64,000 bases of DNA. Origin: Bdellovibrionales bacterium RIFCSPHIGHO2_01_FULL_40_29 (lineage in GTDB: Bacteria; Bdellovibrionota; Bdellovibrionia; Bdellovibrionales; Bdellovibrionaceae). The translations under genes and the position numbers were made by a program. The notes under the pieces are model-generated. The model had not been told where the DNA came from, made no database searches, and was given only the letters and a program-made list of their open reading frames with translations. This document shows, piece after piece, positions 1 to 7,430 of the stretch. Every line of letters begins with the position of its first letter. The first letter of the stretch is position 1. Location: contig MEPU01000007.1 of the NCBI GenBank assembly GCA_001771815.1, positions 1 to 64,000 on the forward strand, given 5' to 3'.

Positions 1-83
1 ATACTGATGCTGTTGTCCGTGTCCATCCGTTTTACCCGAAATCAAATGGTGAGTTTGAATTACCTGTGGAGCTGTCCAGATAA
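1..83 (+). CDS. C-terminal end of an unidentified protein (partial)
   Basis: An open frame enters from the left edge and ends at a TAA at 81-83, leaving about 26 codons that end in the residues ELPVELSR. A good Rho-independent terminator follows 30 bases later, which supports this being a real gene end. Too little is present to name a family. Confidence 0.55.
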   Translation, partial: TDAVVRVHPFYPKSNGEFELPVELSR

Positions 84-114
84 CACTTCCAATTCTACAA
101 AAATAAATTCATCA

Positions 115-144
115 AAGCCTGCTTTAAAAAAGCAGGCTTTTTTT
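115..144 (+). terminator. Rho-independent terminator of the partial gene
   Basis: A perfect 10-bp stem (AAGCCTGCTT at 115-124 with AAGCAGGCTT at 130-139) with a 5-base loop is followed by a run of T to 144. It closes the gene that enters from the left edge. Confidence 0.85.
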
Positions 145-190
145 AAGTAATTCAAAGCTAGCTATATTGACCAACTATGGGCCGACGTCA

Positions 191-520
191 TTATCTTGAT
201 GGGTTAGTAGGAGTTGTTTCAGTAAGCAAAATAAGATCTGACTTTATATTCGAAATAAATTCAGGTGAAATTGAATCAAGGTCTACAAGATCTACCTTGA
301 AAGGTAAATCAGACGCCGAAAAATCTTCTGAAGCTTTTGCTAGACTAGGGTCATTCAGTCGAGTGGTTGATTGAATGGCGATGTCTAAATCAGAAAACGG
401 TTTTAGTTTTTTTCCAGTCGCCCGCGACCCGAAAATAAAATATTTTTGATTTGGGAAGTGCCTAGTTAGAATTTCTAAAACAATTTTCTTTTGAGCGTCA
501 TTGAGGTAAATAGTTTTCAT
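191..520 (-). CDS. mntA: MNT-type nucleotidyltransferase antitoxin
   Basis: A 109-residue minimal nucleotidyltransferase. The family signature is clear: GSRATG followed by SDLDIAI (about residues 32-50), the GSx10DxD motif that binds NTP and metal. MntA-like proteins neutralise HEPN toxins by adenylylating a tyrosine of the toxin. The gene starts 3 bases after the stop of the HEPN gene upstream on the same strand, so the two are one operon in the order HEPN then MNT, as in the HI0074/HI0073 and HepT/MntA pairs. Antitoxin function is inferred from family and context; it could also be a non-toxic nucleotidyltransferase pair. Confidence 0.85.
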   Translation of the reverse strand: MKTIYLNDAQKKIVLEILTRHFPNQKYFIFGSRATGKKLKPFSDLDIAIQSTTRLNDPSLAKASEDFSASDLPFKVDLVDLDSISPEFISNIKSDLILLTETTPTNPSR

Positions 521-523
521 CGG

Positions 524-931
524 TTATTTTGTTATGGCGGCTAAGAGAAATTTGGATTCGATCAACAAATCTGAAGCTTTCGCATAAACTTGTTCAGCTT
601 TTGCTTTGTCATAAGCATGAGATGACAAATTTCTTAAACGTCTGAATTCAAACCAAAGTTCAGGGGTTTGGATATAGCCCCGTTGGGCACCTTCGCGAAT
701 TAAATCTTTAAACTCAAGTTCGTCGATAATCTGCGGATTTGGGTGAACCTGCTCTAGCTTTCGCTGTAAGAATTTCCATGCCAGCTCGTAAGTGTATTCA
801 AAACATTGAACGGTTGAGTTTCTAAACTGTTCGAACAGATTTACATCTTTGGCTAAATCGGAAGTTGAATACTTAAGAGCTTTTTCTAGCTGATTTGCTG
901 CGCTTTCAAGAGCTGAGAAATCTAAAATCAA
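524..931 (-). CDS. hepT: HEPN-domain toxin, HI0074/HepT family
   Basis: A 135-residue, largely helical protein of the nucleotidyltransferase-substrate-binding (HI0074) family. The HEPN RNase motif Rx4HxY is visible as RNLSSHAY near residue 104-111, with the family's FRNSTVQCFEY and AWKFLQ helices upstream. HEPN toxins cleave RNA or tRNA; the tyrosine of the motif is the usual target of the cognate MNT protein. The start is a TTG at 929-931 with a GGAG Shine-Dalgarno sequence 8-9 bases ahead. It is the first gene of a two-gene operon beside a tRNA gene, a common landing place for accessory modules. Confidence 0.83.
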   Translation of the reverse strand: MILDFSALESAANQLEKALKYSTSDLAKDVNLFEQFRNSTVQCFEYTYELAWKFLQRKLEQVHPNPQIIDELEFKDLIREGAQRGYIQTPELWFEFRRLRNLSSHAYDKAKAEQVYAKASDLLIESKFLLAAITK

Positions 932-955
932 GATAGCTCCTACGAAAAAGAAAAA

Positions 956-1032
<77 letters not shown>

Positions 1033-1225
1033 ACATGAGGAAAATCGAAGGTTTAGATTTAGATTTCCTCTACAATATTGTCAACAGTCCCTGTTAAAAT
1101 GCTCAAATCCTATTCAGAAATATCGGTTAGAATGCCTTTAGGTGTCTTAATACAATCCTAACACGACCTTTTGCTGAACATTGGTCATAGTGTGTGAGTG
1201 TCCGTAACCCTTTAAAGGAGAATAT

Positions 1226-2233
1226 ATGAGTCGAGTGGTTTTTGCATTGTGGGTCGCATTTATGGTTGTTGGCGTTTACGTGAACGCTGCTGAATCAACG
1301 TTGATTAAGTCGGATGGTTCCAGCACGGTTTATCCTATCACGGAAGCCATGGCTGAAGAGTTTCAAGCACTGAAAAAGAATACAGTTAAAGTGACTGCCG
1401 GTATTTCTGGAACGGGTGGCGGTTTTAAAAAGTTTTGTCGTGCTGAAACGGATATGCAAAATGCATCTCGTCCAATCACGACTTCTGAAATGGCAGATTG
1501 TAAAAAAACAGGCGTGAAGTATTTTGAATTGCCGATTGCTTACGATGCAACAGTGGTTGCAGTAAATATGAAAAACAATTGGGTGAGCGAAATTTCAGTG
1601 GCCGATTTGAAAAAGATTTGGGAGCCGGCAGCTCAAGGTAAAATTATGAAATGGAATCAAATCAATCCAGCTTGGCCAGATGCTGAATTTAAGTTATATG
1701 GTGCGGGTTCTGATTCTGGAACGTTTGATTATTTTACTGAAGCCATCGTTGGTAAATCTAAATCATCACGTGGTGATTACACGGCTTCTGAAGATGACAA
1801 CACCCTGATCAAAGGGATCGCTGGCGATAAGTTTGCGATTGGTTATGTGCCGATGAGCTATTATATGGAAAATAAGAAAACCTTGAAGGCATTGGCTATC
1901 ATTGGTGGCGAAAAAGCGCCTTCAAAAACAGGTGTGCTTCCATCTAAAGAAACTGTTGAAAATAGCACGTATTATCCATTGTCGCGTCCGCTATTTATAT
2001 ATGTGAATGAGGCTTCTGCAAAACGCCCTGAAGTGAAAGAATTTGTTCAGTTCTACTTGGCAAACTCAGCAAAGCTTGTTCCTGAGGTCAAGTATGTGGC
2101 GCTTCCACCGAAGGCTTATGAGATGGCAAAAGGTCATTTCAATAAAGGTCGGTTAGGATCTGTTTTTAACTCTAAGGAATCTCATGTTGGGTTGAAAATT
2201 GAAGATCTTTTGAAAAAAGAAACTGCAATGTAA
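1226..2233 (+). CDS. pstS: Periplasmic phosphate-binding protein PstS
   Basis: A 335-residue solute-binding protein with an N-terminal signal peptide (hydrophobic residues 4-21, cleavage near VNAAE). Phosphate-contacting segments of the PstS family are present: SDGSSTVYPI near residue 29, SGTGGGFKKF near 60, NASRPI near 78 and GSDSGTFDYF near 164. It captures phosphate in the periplasm for the PstCAB transporter. The start has AAAGGAG 6 bases upstream. No pstC, pstA, pstB or phoU lies nearby, so the permease must be elsewhere. No convincing Pho box was found in the 190-base leader. Confidence 0.93.
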   Translation: MSRVVFALWVAFMVVGVYVNAAESTLIKSDGSSTVYPITEAMAEEFQALKKNTVKVTAGISGTGGGFKKFCRAETDMQNASRPITTSEMADCKKTGVKYFELPIAYDATVVAVNMKNNWVSEISVADLKKIWEPAAQGKIMKWNQINPAWPDAEFKLYGAGSDSGTFDYFTEAIVGKSKSSRGDYTASEDDNTLIKGIAGDKFAIGYVPMSYYMENKKTLKALAIIGGEKAPSKTGVLPSKETVENSTYYPLSRPLFIYVNEASAKRPEVKEFVQFYLANSAKLVPEVKYVALPPKAYEMAKGHFNKGRLGSVFNSKESHVGLKIEDLLKKETAM

Positions 2234-2234
2234 T

Positions 2235-3626
2235 TTACGAGTTCTGACTGTTAATGATGTGGCGCTGCAAAGTCCACAAACGGATGGATTTCAAAAATTC
2301 ATCCTTCATTCCAAATAAAATCAACTGGTGATAAAATGTTTTATCACCACGAGGTTTTTCATCCACAAAGTGAACTTTGGCCTTCATTTCTTTGAGTAAG
2401 CCTTCGTCCTCCTGAGTGAGTGCAATATCCATCATGGTATCCAGCGGGATTTGACTCATCAGTTTAAAGCCAATTGCAGCCTCGGAGTACTCGTCAATTT
2501 CAATAAGAGTTGAAAGTAGTAGTGGTTCTTCAAATGCGATTGTGATCATTGGTGCTGGATCTTTTTCTTTCATCAGTGGAAAGAGTTCTTTTACAAATTT
2601 AACTAAGATGGCCTTATCAAGAGGCTTTTCCAGGCGCACGGTATCGAATGCAAAGCGTTCTTCAAGCTCTGAACGTTTGATGGGCTTGTTCGTGATAAAG
2701 TGAATAATGGTCATGCCAGATTCAAACTGATTGTCTAATTGGCGCTTGTCCATGGGAACATCGGTGATTAGCAAGTCGACTTTGGCGCGACCTTTCAGAT
2801 CTTTTTTTTCAACGAAAGAGATGTCTTCAAAATTTCGCTGTAAAAGATCAGTAACAATGGCATTTTGACCTTCATCGGTCAGGTTGATGCAAATCACAAG
2901 TTTCATGAGGGGGGAAGTGCTGCGTCCTGTCCAGACTGCATTTCGAATTTTAGTTTGGGCCGCAACAATTTTTTTGCGAATTGAACCCAATGTTACTGGA
3001 TTGAGCTGTGCAAATAAAAGTTCGTACGAAGACTCATTCTCTGAAACCACGCGACCCCAGATGTGCTGCTGTTTATTGTTGGAAAATAGGGGGTGATAGA
3101 ATTTGTAAACCTCACCCAGTGTCAGTGGTAAGGTCTTGTCAATTTTTAATCCAAATTCCGTTAGTTGTAGAGATTTTAATTTTTTAAGTGATTCGATTTC
3201 CGCTTTGGCTGCAGTGGTGTGGACGTACTCGGTTTGAACTTTTTGATTTTTTAAAATGGCAAAACGAGTATGTTCTTTTAAAATAGTATTATCAAAGGGT
3301 TTGAACAATAAATTTTGAACGGGCCAGGTGTCGGCTATTTTCGTGTATCGTGGATCATCAAAAAGGGTCACCAAGACATCACACGAGTACTTTTCTTTGA
3401 GGGCATTGATTGTATCTACAGGGTTGGTTGAAATGGCCTCAGCTTGAATGATCAGTAGAGCTACGACTTGGTTGAGTTTATCGGGTTTGTCCCATTCGGT
3501 TTTAAATGACTTGAGATCATTGAAGATGAGTAATTTATGACTAATGGACTTCGACAAATCGCCCCATGCCTCATTAATGTCTTTAATGGTCTTTGGGTCA
3601 GATTCAATAGCTATGATATAACTCAT
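2235..3626 (-). CDS. Degenerate receiver-domain protein
   Basis: A 463-residue cytoplasmic protein without signal peptide. Residues 1-120 look like a response-regulator receiver fold: an acidic pair after the first strand (IAIESD), a late LFKPFD strand holding the conserved lysine, and alternating strands and helices. The phospho-acceptor aspartate is missing where expected (VVALLIIQAEA), so this is probably a pseudo-receiver. The middle (about 240-350) again has a strand-helix pattern with LLITDVPMDK and may be a second receiver-like unit. The last 100 residues are unassigned; a PilZ-like fold is possible but not demonstrated. It is convergent with pstS, one base apart. Confidence 0.6.
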   Translation of the reverse strand: MSYIIAIESDPKTIKDINEAWGDLSKSISHKLLIFNDLKSFKTEWDKPDKLNQVVALLIIQAEAISTNPVDTINALKEKYSCDVLVTLFDDPRYTKIADTWPVQNLLFKPFDNTILKEHTRFAILKNQKVQTEYVHTTAAKAEIESLKKLKSLQLTEFGLKIDKTLPLTLGEVYKFYHPLFSNNKQQHIWGRVVSENESSYELLFAQLNPVTLGSIRKKIVAAQTKIRNAVWTGRSTSPLMKLVICINLTDEGQNAIVTDLLQRNFEDISFVEKKDLKGRAKVDLLITDVPMDKRQLDNQFESGMTIIHFITNKPIKRSELEERFAFDTVRLEKPLDKAILVKFVKELFPLMKEKDPAPMITIAFEEPLLLSTLIEIDEYSEAAIGFKLMSQIPLDTMMDIALTQEDEGLLKEMKAKVHFVDEKPRGDKTFYHQLILFGMKDEFLKSIRLWTLQRHIINSQNS

Positions 3627-3655
3627 GTCTTAAAGTTTACATGAGTCGTAAACAT

Positions 3656-3760
3656 CTACCAACCAGTTTTTCGTCTCTTTTTACGACGAGACAAATCCAG
3701 TGTTATTGCTGTCGATGGTGTCTCAACTGTCTCACTGTTTTTCTTTAGATTTGCGTCCAT
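3656..3760 (-). CDS. Small basic protein of 34 residues (unannotated small ORF)
   Basis: The reverse strand holds a 34-codon ORF beginning MDANLKKNSE and ending in a strongly basic tail (SRRKKRRKTGW), stop TAG. An AAGGAC Shine-Dalgarno sequence sits 6-7 bases before the ATG. It lies 29 bases upstream of the pseudo-receiver gene on the same strand, so the two may be cotranscribed. The charge pattern suggests nucleic-acid or membrane binding, but the function is unknown. Evidence for translation is only the ribosome-binding site and composition. Confidence 0.5.
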   Translation of the reverse strand: MDANLKKNSETVETPSTAITLDLSRRKKRRKTGW

Positions 3761-4086
3761 ATTTTGTCCTTTTTAGGGGGTGTCTAGCAACTTCTGCAAC
3801 TTACTACGAGGGCCTTTTGAGGACTAGGCTAGTTTTGGAAAATTAAGAAGATACATAAAAACTTTCAGGGCAAGCATTTTAGAAAAGAAGAGCTACGTGT
3901 TATATTTTTGCGCAGCGGCAATAGCCACTAAGTTTGGCACTGTCAATTTATTTTGACGTCATATTTGGCGATTTTGTGATTCCGCCATTATTCATAACAG
4001 AATCTTCATTATTTAATTCTTGCATGATTCCCCCAAGCTAGGATGAAATGGATTCAAGTTTTAGTTTACGATTCTTGGAGGGGTCC
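3761..4086. other. Intergenic region, divergent promoters
   Basis: About 325 bases without a gene between the small ORF (left) and the secreted HNH nuclease (right). It holds short symmetric stretches such as GTCAATTTATTTTGAC near 3940-3955 and TGACGTCA next to it. It presumably carries the promoters of both neighbours; no repeat, RNA gene or recognisable riboswitch was seen. Confidence 0.4.
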
Positions 4087-4902
4087 TTGATCCGTTACTT
4101 TTTGTATTTCACATTTGTATTTCAGTCCGTCTGCCTAGCCAGTTCGGTTCCTGTTTCAGATGTGTTGGCTACTGTTACCGCCGCAGATAGGGTGTTGGGG
4201 CGCGAAGATTTTAATTATTCTGATTATTATCAAATTAAAGATTTTATCGAGGGGAGCACTGTTAATTTACTGAACCTTGAGCATGTCCGGCAGAAGTTTC
4301 CGCAACCGAGTGTTCCCTATAATCGCCGAGCCCAATTTGGAACATGGATTGACCCCACACATGATGATTCGTGTTTAAATACTCGAGATTTGGTTTTAGC
4401 GCGCGATTCAGAATCCAATGTGACTTATAAGCCTTCGGGGTGTTCGGTTCAGGAAGGGGTTTGGGAAGATCCCTATTCGGCGACAACATTTCAATCTCCA
4501 ACGGAGCTTCATATCGATCATTTTGTTCCATTAAAGAATGCCTATATGACTGGAGCCCATTCATGGTCTGCAAAGAAGCGATGTCTTTACACGAATTACA
4601 TGGGAAATAATTTTCATCTGATCGCCGTAAGTAGTCGCGAAAATATGTCCAAAGGGGACGGATCGCCGTTTAAGTATATCCCAAAAAATGAAAAGTACGT
4701 TTGTCAGTATATCAAACAGTGGCTTCAGGTAAAAATCATTTGGAGCCTGCTGCTGACGCCGAAAGAGGTTGATGCAATTCAAAAAGTTTCTGAAGCCCAT
4801 AAGTGCAACCCCAAGCAATTTAAGATGTCAGCAACTGATTTAGCAGCTCAGCGTCGCTATATGTACGAAAATGAGAACTACTGTTCACATCTTGCCAACT
4901 AG
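4087..4902 (+). CDS. Secreted HNH endonuclease (DUF1524-like)
   Basis: A secreted nuclease of the HNH/DUF1524 type. The metal-finger motif is clear: ELHIDHFVPLKNA, then the GNNFHLIAVS strand, then ENMSKGD, giving the H-D-H...N...H/N...N-K-D order of this family. Such proteins cut DNA outside the cytoplasm. The longest ATG frame begins at 4048, but a TTG at 4087 is preceded by GGAGGGG at 5 bases and places a hydrophobic signal peptide (IRYFLYFTFVFQSVCLAS) right at the N terminus, so I prefer 4087 (271 residues). It fits a secreted nucleic-acid-degrading set together with the EEP nuclease near 14-15.7 kb. Confidence 0.8.
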   Translation: MIRYFLYFTFVFQSVCLASSVPVSDVLATVTAADRVLGREDFNYSDYYQIKDFIEGSTVNLLNLEHVRQKFPQPSVPYNRRAQFGTWIDPTHDDSCLNTRDLVLARDSESNVTYKPSGCSVQEGVWEDPYSATTFQSPTELHIDHFVPLKNAYMTGAHSWSAKKRCLYTNYMGNNFHLIAVSSRENMSKGDGSPFKYIPKNEKYVCQYIKQWLQVKIIWSLLLTPKEVDAIQKVSEAHKCNPKQFKMSATDLAAQRRYMYENENYCSHLAN

Positions 4903-4933
4903 TCTTCACAGTGAGTGAGAAGACATTCCAAAT

Positions 4934-5818
4934 TCAATGAAATCTTTCGATGTACTGACAGCGCTGACAAAGGTTTTCGGTCAGTTTGTGAGTCTTAAAT
5001 CCTTGCAACATTGCTGTGGCTCGAGGACCAGCGAGAATTGTTTCAATAGATTCAGTCTGAACATTTCCCAGTGGAATGGCTCCTTCTTTATCCAGGCAGC
5101 AGGGCACCACCGTGCCATCCACAAGAATGCCAAAGTGGGATGTTAGGCCATAGCAGGTTCCTGCAGTCCCGAGCACCGGAAGATGGATATCCGGCCAAAT
5201 AAATTCAGTATCAAAATGCAAATAAAGTCGATCCTGAATGCGCACGCTTTTTTGTTTTCTCACGTCAACTAGCGAAGGCACTTTGAATTCAAACGCTGTT
5301 TCAATTCGTTGGAGCATGTCGTGATTTTCAGTAAAGCCTCCACGAGTATCCTGTAAATTCCATAATCGATAATTGATATATAAATCGGGGCGTAGTGACT
5401 GTGCTGTTTTGGTCCAATGAAATATTTTATTTAAATAAATGGAAGGGTCCTTGCCTGGGTGGTTGTCAAAGAAACTGTGCAGAGAAAAATTAACCTGATA
5501 CATCGCGGGACTGAGCAATAATGACTGGTGAATTTCCTTAAGAAGCACTCCATTTGTAACAAAGAAAATTTTGGCCTGATACTTTTCGCAGATGCGGATC
5601 AGTTCAGACAGCATGGGGTGAACAAGTGGATCCCCCATCAAATGAAAACATATCAATTCAGTGAGTGGAGCAATCTGGCGCACGATATTTTCGAATAAAT
5701 TTAAGTCAATGAGTTTCTTTGTGCGAATAACTTCGGGGCAGAAACTGCATTGAAGATTGCAGATATTGCTGATCTCGACATTGATTTTCGAAAACTTTTT
5801 CCGAGTGGGTTTGAGCAT
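4934..5818 (-). CDS. Radical SAM protein with SPASM domain
   Basis: A 294-residue radical SAM enzyme. The CNLQCSFC motif (CX3CX2C, near residue 18-25) binds the SAM-cleaving 4Fe-4S cluster; HLMGDPL is the GGE-like SAM motif. The C-terminal third is a SPASM/twitch region with cysteines in TCYGL, VPCCLDKEG and CQRCQ that bind auxiliary clusters. Such proteins modify peptides or small molecules; no partner peptide is visible nearby. It is divergent from hflX with only 28 bases between the starts, so its promoter must be very compact or lie inside hflX. Confidence 0.85.
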   Translation of the reverse strand: MLKPTRKKFSKINVEISNICNLQCSFCPEVIRTKKLIDLNLFENIVRQIAPLTELICFHLMGDPLVHPMLSELIRICEKYQAKIFFVTNGVLLKEIHQSLLLSPAMYQVNFSLHSFFDNHPGKDPSIYLNKIFHWTKTAQSLRPDLYINYRLWNLQDTRGGFTENHDMLQRIETAFEFKVPSLVDVRKQKSVRIQDRLYLHFDTEFIWPDIHLPVLGTAGTCYGLTSHFGILVDGTVVPCCLDKEGAIPLGNVQTESIETILAGPRATAMLQGFKTHKLTENLCQRCQYIERFH

Positions 5819-5846
5819 TGTCTTTATTTAGCGCAGTTTCTAGTGT

Positions 5847-7280
5847 ATGAAAAGGACTATGTCCATTCATTCAGTTACTAAAAATGCAGTTCTTGTCGGT
5901 ATTCAACTTTCGTCTGTTCGTGATGAGGAACTGCAGAGTTCGCTTCAGGAATTGAAGCGTCTGGTGACAACATTGGGGTACTCAGTGGTGGGTCAGGTTA
6001 CTCAGCGACGGAGTTCTGATAAATCAGCGTCTGTTTTGGGTGAAGGCAAGCTAAAGGAATTGGCCGAGTGGACTGGTGGACCTGGTGTCATTGGGAAACT
6101 TTTCGAGAAAAAAAAATCAAAAGCCGCGCTGAAGTGGGATCAAGAATCTGATGAGGAAACTGCAGAAGATCTCGAAGATGAAATCGAGAGTATTGATGGC
6201 GAAGACTCCGAAAATTTACACGAACTTTCAACGCAAGATAAAAAATCGGCTCAGATTGTTATTGTCGATACAGAACTTTCGCCATCACAGTTGCGCAATT
6301 TAGAAAAAGCGGCGGGCGTTCCAGTTTTGGATCGCACTGGGGTTATTATTGAAATTTTCTCTCGCCATGCACGGACCAAGGCGGCTCGATTGCAAGTTGA
6401 AATTGCGCGATTGGCGTATGTGGCTCCGCGACTGAGAGAAACGGGTGGGAATGAAGATCGTGGGGGCGGAGGCGTCGGCGGCAAAGGTGCCGGCGAGACC
6501 AGCCTTGAATTGGACAAACGCCGCATTCGTGATCGGATCAAAGAATTAAAATTGGAACTGGCTTCTATCGGCAATGAGCATCAGCAGCGTCGGGCCCGTC
6601 GTGAACAAGAAATCAGTGTGGCTTTAGTGGGTTATACAAATGCCGGAAAATCCTCGTTGATGCGTGCCATGACTGGAAGTGAAGTGCTTGTGGCAGATAA
6701 ATTATTTGCCACCTTAGACACGACAGTGCGGCCGATGTATCCAGAATCACGTCCAAAAGTACTTATTTCTGATACTGTGGGTTTTATTAAAAAGTTACCG
6801 CATGATTTAGTGGCCTCATTTAAATCCACATTGGATGAAGCTCTGCAAGCATCACTATTATTATTTGTTGTGGATGCATCGGATCCCGCATTCCGATCTC
6901 ATCTTGAAGTCACGCAAAGTGTTTTGTCCGAAGTGGGAGCCACGGATGTTCCACGATTAATGGTTCTGAATAAACGTGATCAGCTTTCAGCAGAAGATCA
7001 GCAAAAACTGAGTGTTGAGTTTCCAGAAGCCATATTTTTATCGACTCGTAACAAAGAGGATCTGCAGGCACTTCGAAACAGAATAATGAGTTATTTTGAA
7101 TCCAATATGGTGGATGAAGATTTATTTATACCCTACACGGTACAAGGTGCAATTGGCGAGGTGCGCAGCAAATTGCGCGTTTTAAGTGAAAGTTACAATG
7201 AGATGGGTGTGATTCTTAAAGTTCGTAGTACTCCAGAAAATCTTGAAATCATTCGTAAGAAATTCATTTTGAAAAAATAA
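5847..7280 (+). CDS. hflX: Ribosome-associated GTPase HflX
   Basis: A 477-residue HflX GTPase, which splits stalled or hibernating ribosomes. Seen: the N-terminal HflX fold, the linker with GPGE-like glycine-rich segment RGGGGVGGKGAGE, a helical pair, and the G domain with GYTNAGKSS (P loop), DTTVRP (switch I), DTVGFIKKLP (G3) and NKRD (G4). Unusual is an acidic insertion at about residues 85-130 rich in E and D, not typical of the family. A second ATG at 5859 follows AAAAGGAC very closely; either start is possible. The stop is followed by a weak hairpin only. Confidence 0.93.
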   Translation: MKRTMSIHSVTKNAVLVGIQLSSVRDEELQSSLQELKRLVTTLGYSVVGQVTQRRSSDKSASVLGEGKLKELAEWTGGPGVIGKLFEKKKSKAALKWDQESDEETAEDLEDEIESIDGEDSENLHELSTQDKKSAQIVIVDTELSPSQLRNLEKAAGVPVLDRTGVIIEIFSRHARTKAARLQVEIARLAYVAPRLRETGGNEDRGGGGVGGKGAGETSLELDKRRIRDRIKELKLELASIGNEHQQRRARREQEISVALVGYTNAGKSSLMRAMTGSEVLVADKLFATLDTTVRPMYPESRPKVLISDTVGFIKKLPHDLVASFKSTLDEALQASLLLFVVDASDPAFRSHLEVTQSVLSEVGATDVPRLMVLNKRDQLSAEDQQKLSVEFPEAIFLSTRNKEDLQALRNRIMSYFESNMVDEDLFIPYTVQGAIGEVRSKLRVLSESYNEMGVILKVRSTPENLEIIRKKFILKK

Positions 7281-7430
7281 AAAACGCCCCAATGTTTTTT
7301 TAATGATGGGGAAAACTGTCGCAGGTTTTTGGCTTGTGGGTTTGTATACTGACAGATGATCTTGGAATGGTCTCTGCAATGCTTTCTTTAAATTGAGATT
7401 CGATGCTGCTTTCAATTTAAAGGGGAATGT

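Noticed and set aside
1033-1225. Pho box upstream of pstS
   Set aside because: Only short partial resemblance (CTGTTAAAAT); no second half-site at the right distance.
6251-6829. Reverse-strand open frames inside hflX
   Set aside because: They lie within a well-recognised GTPase gene and lack starts with ribosome-binding sites.
7281-7310. Terminator after hflX
   Set aside because: CCCCA/TGGGG gives a 5-bp stem with a large loop and no following T run.
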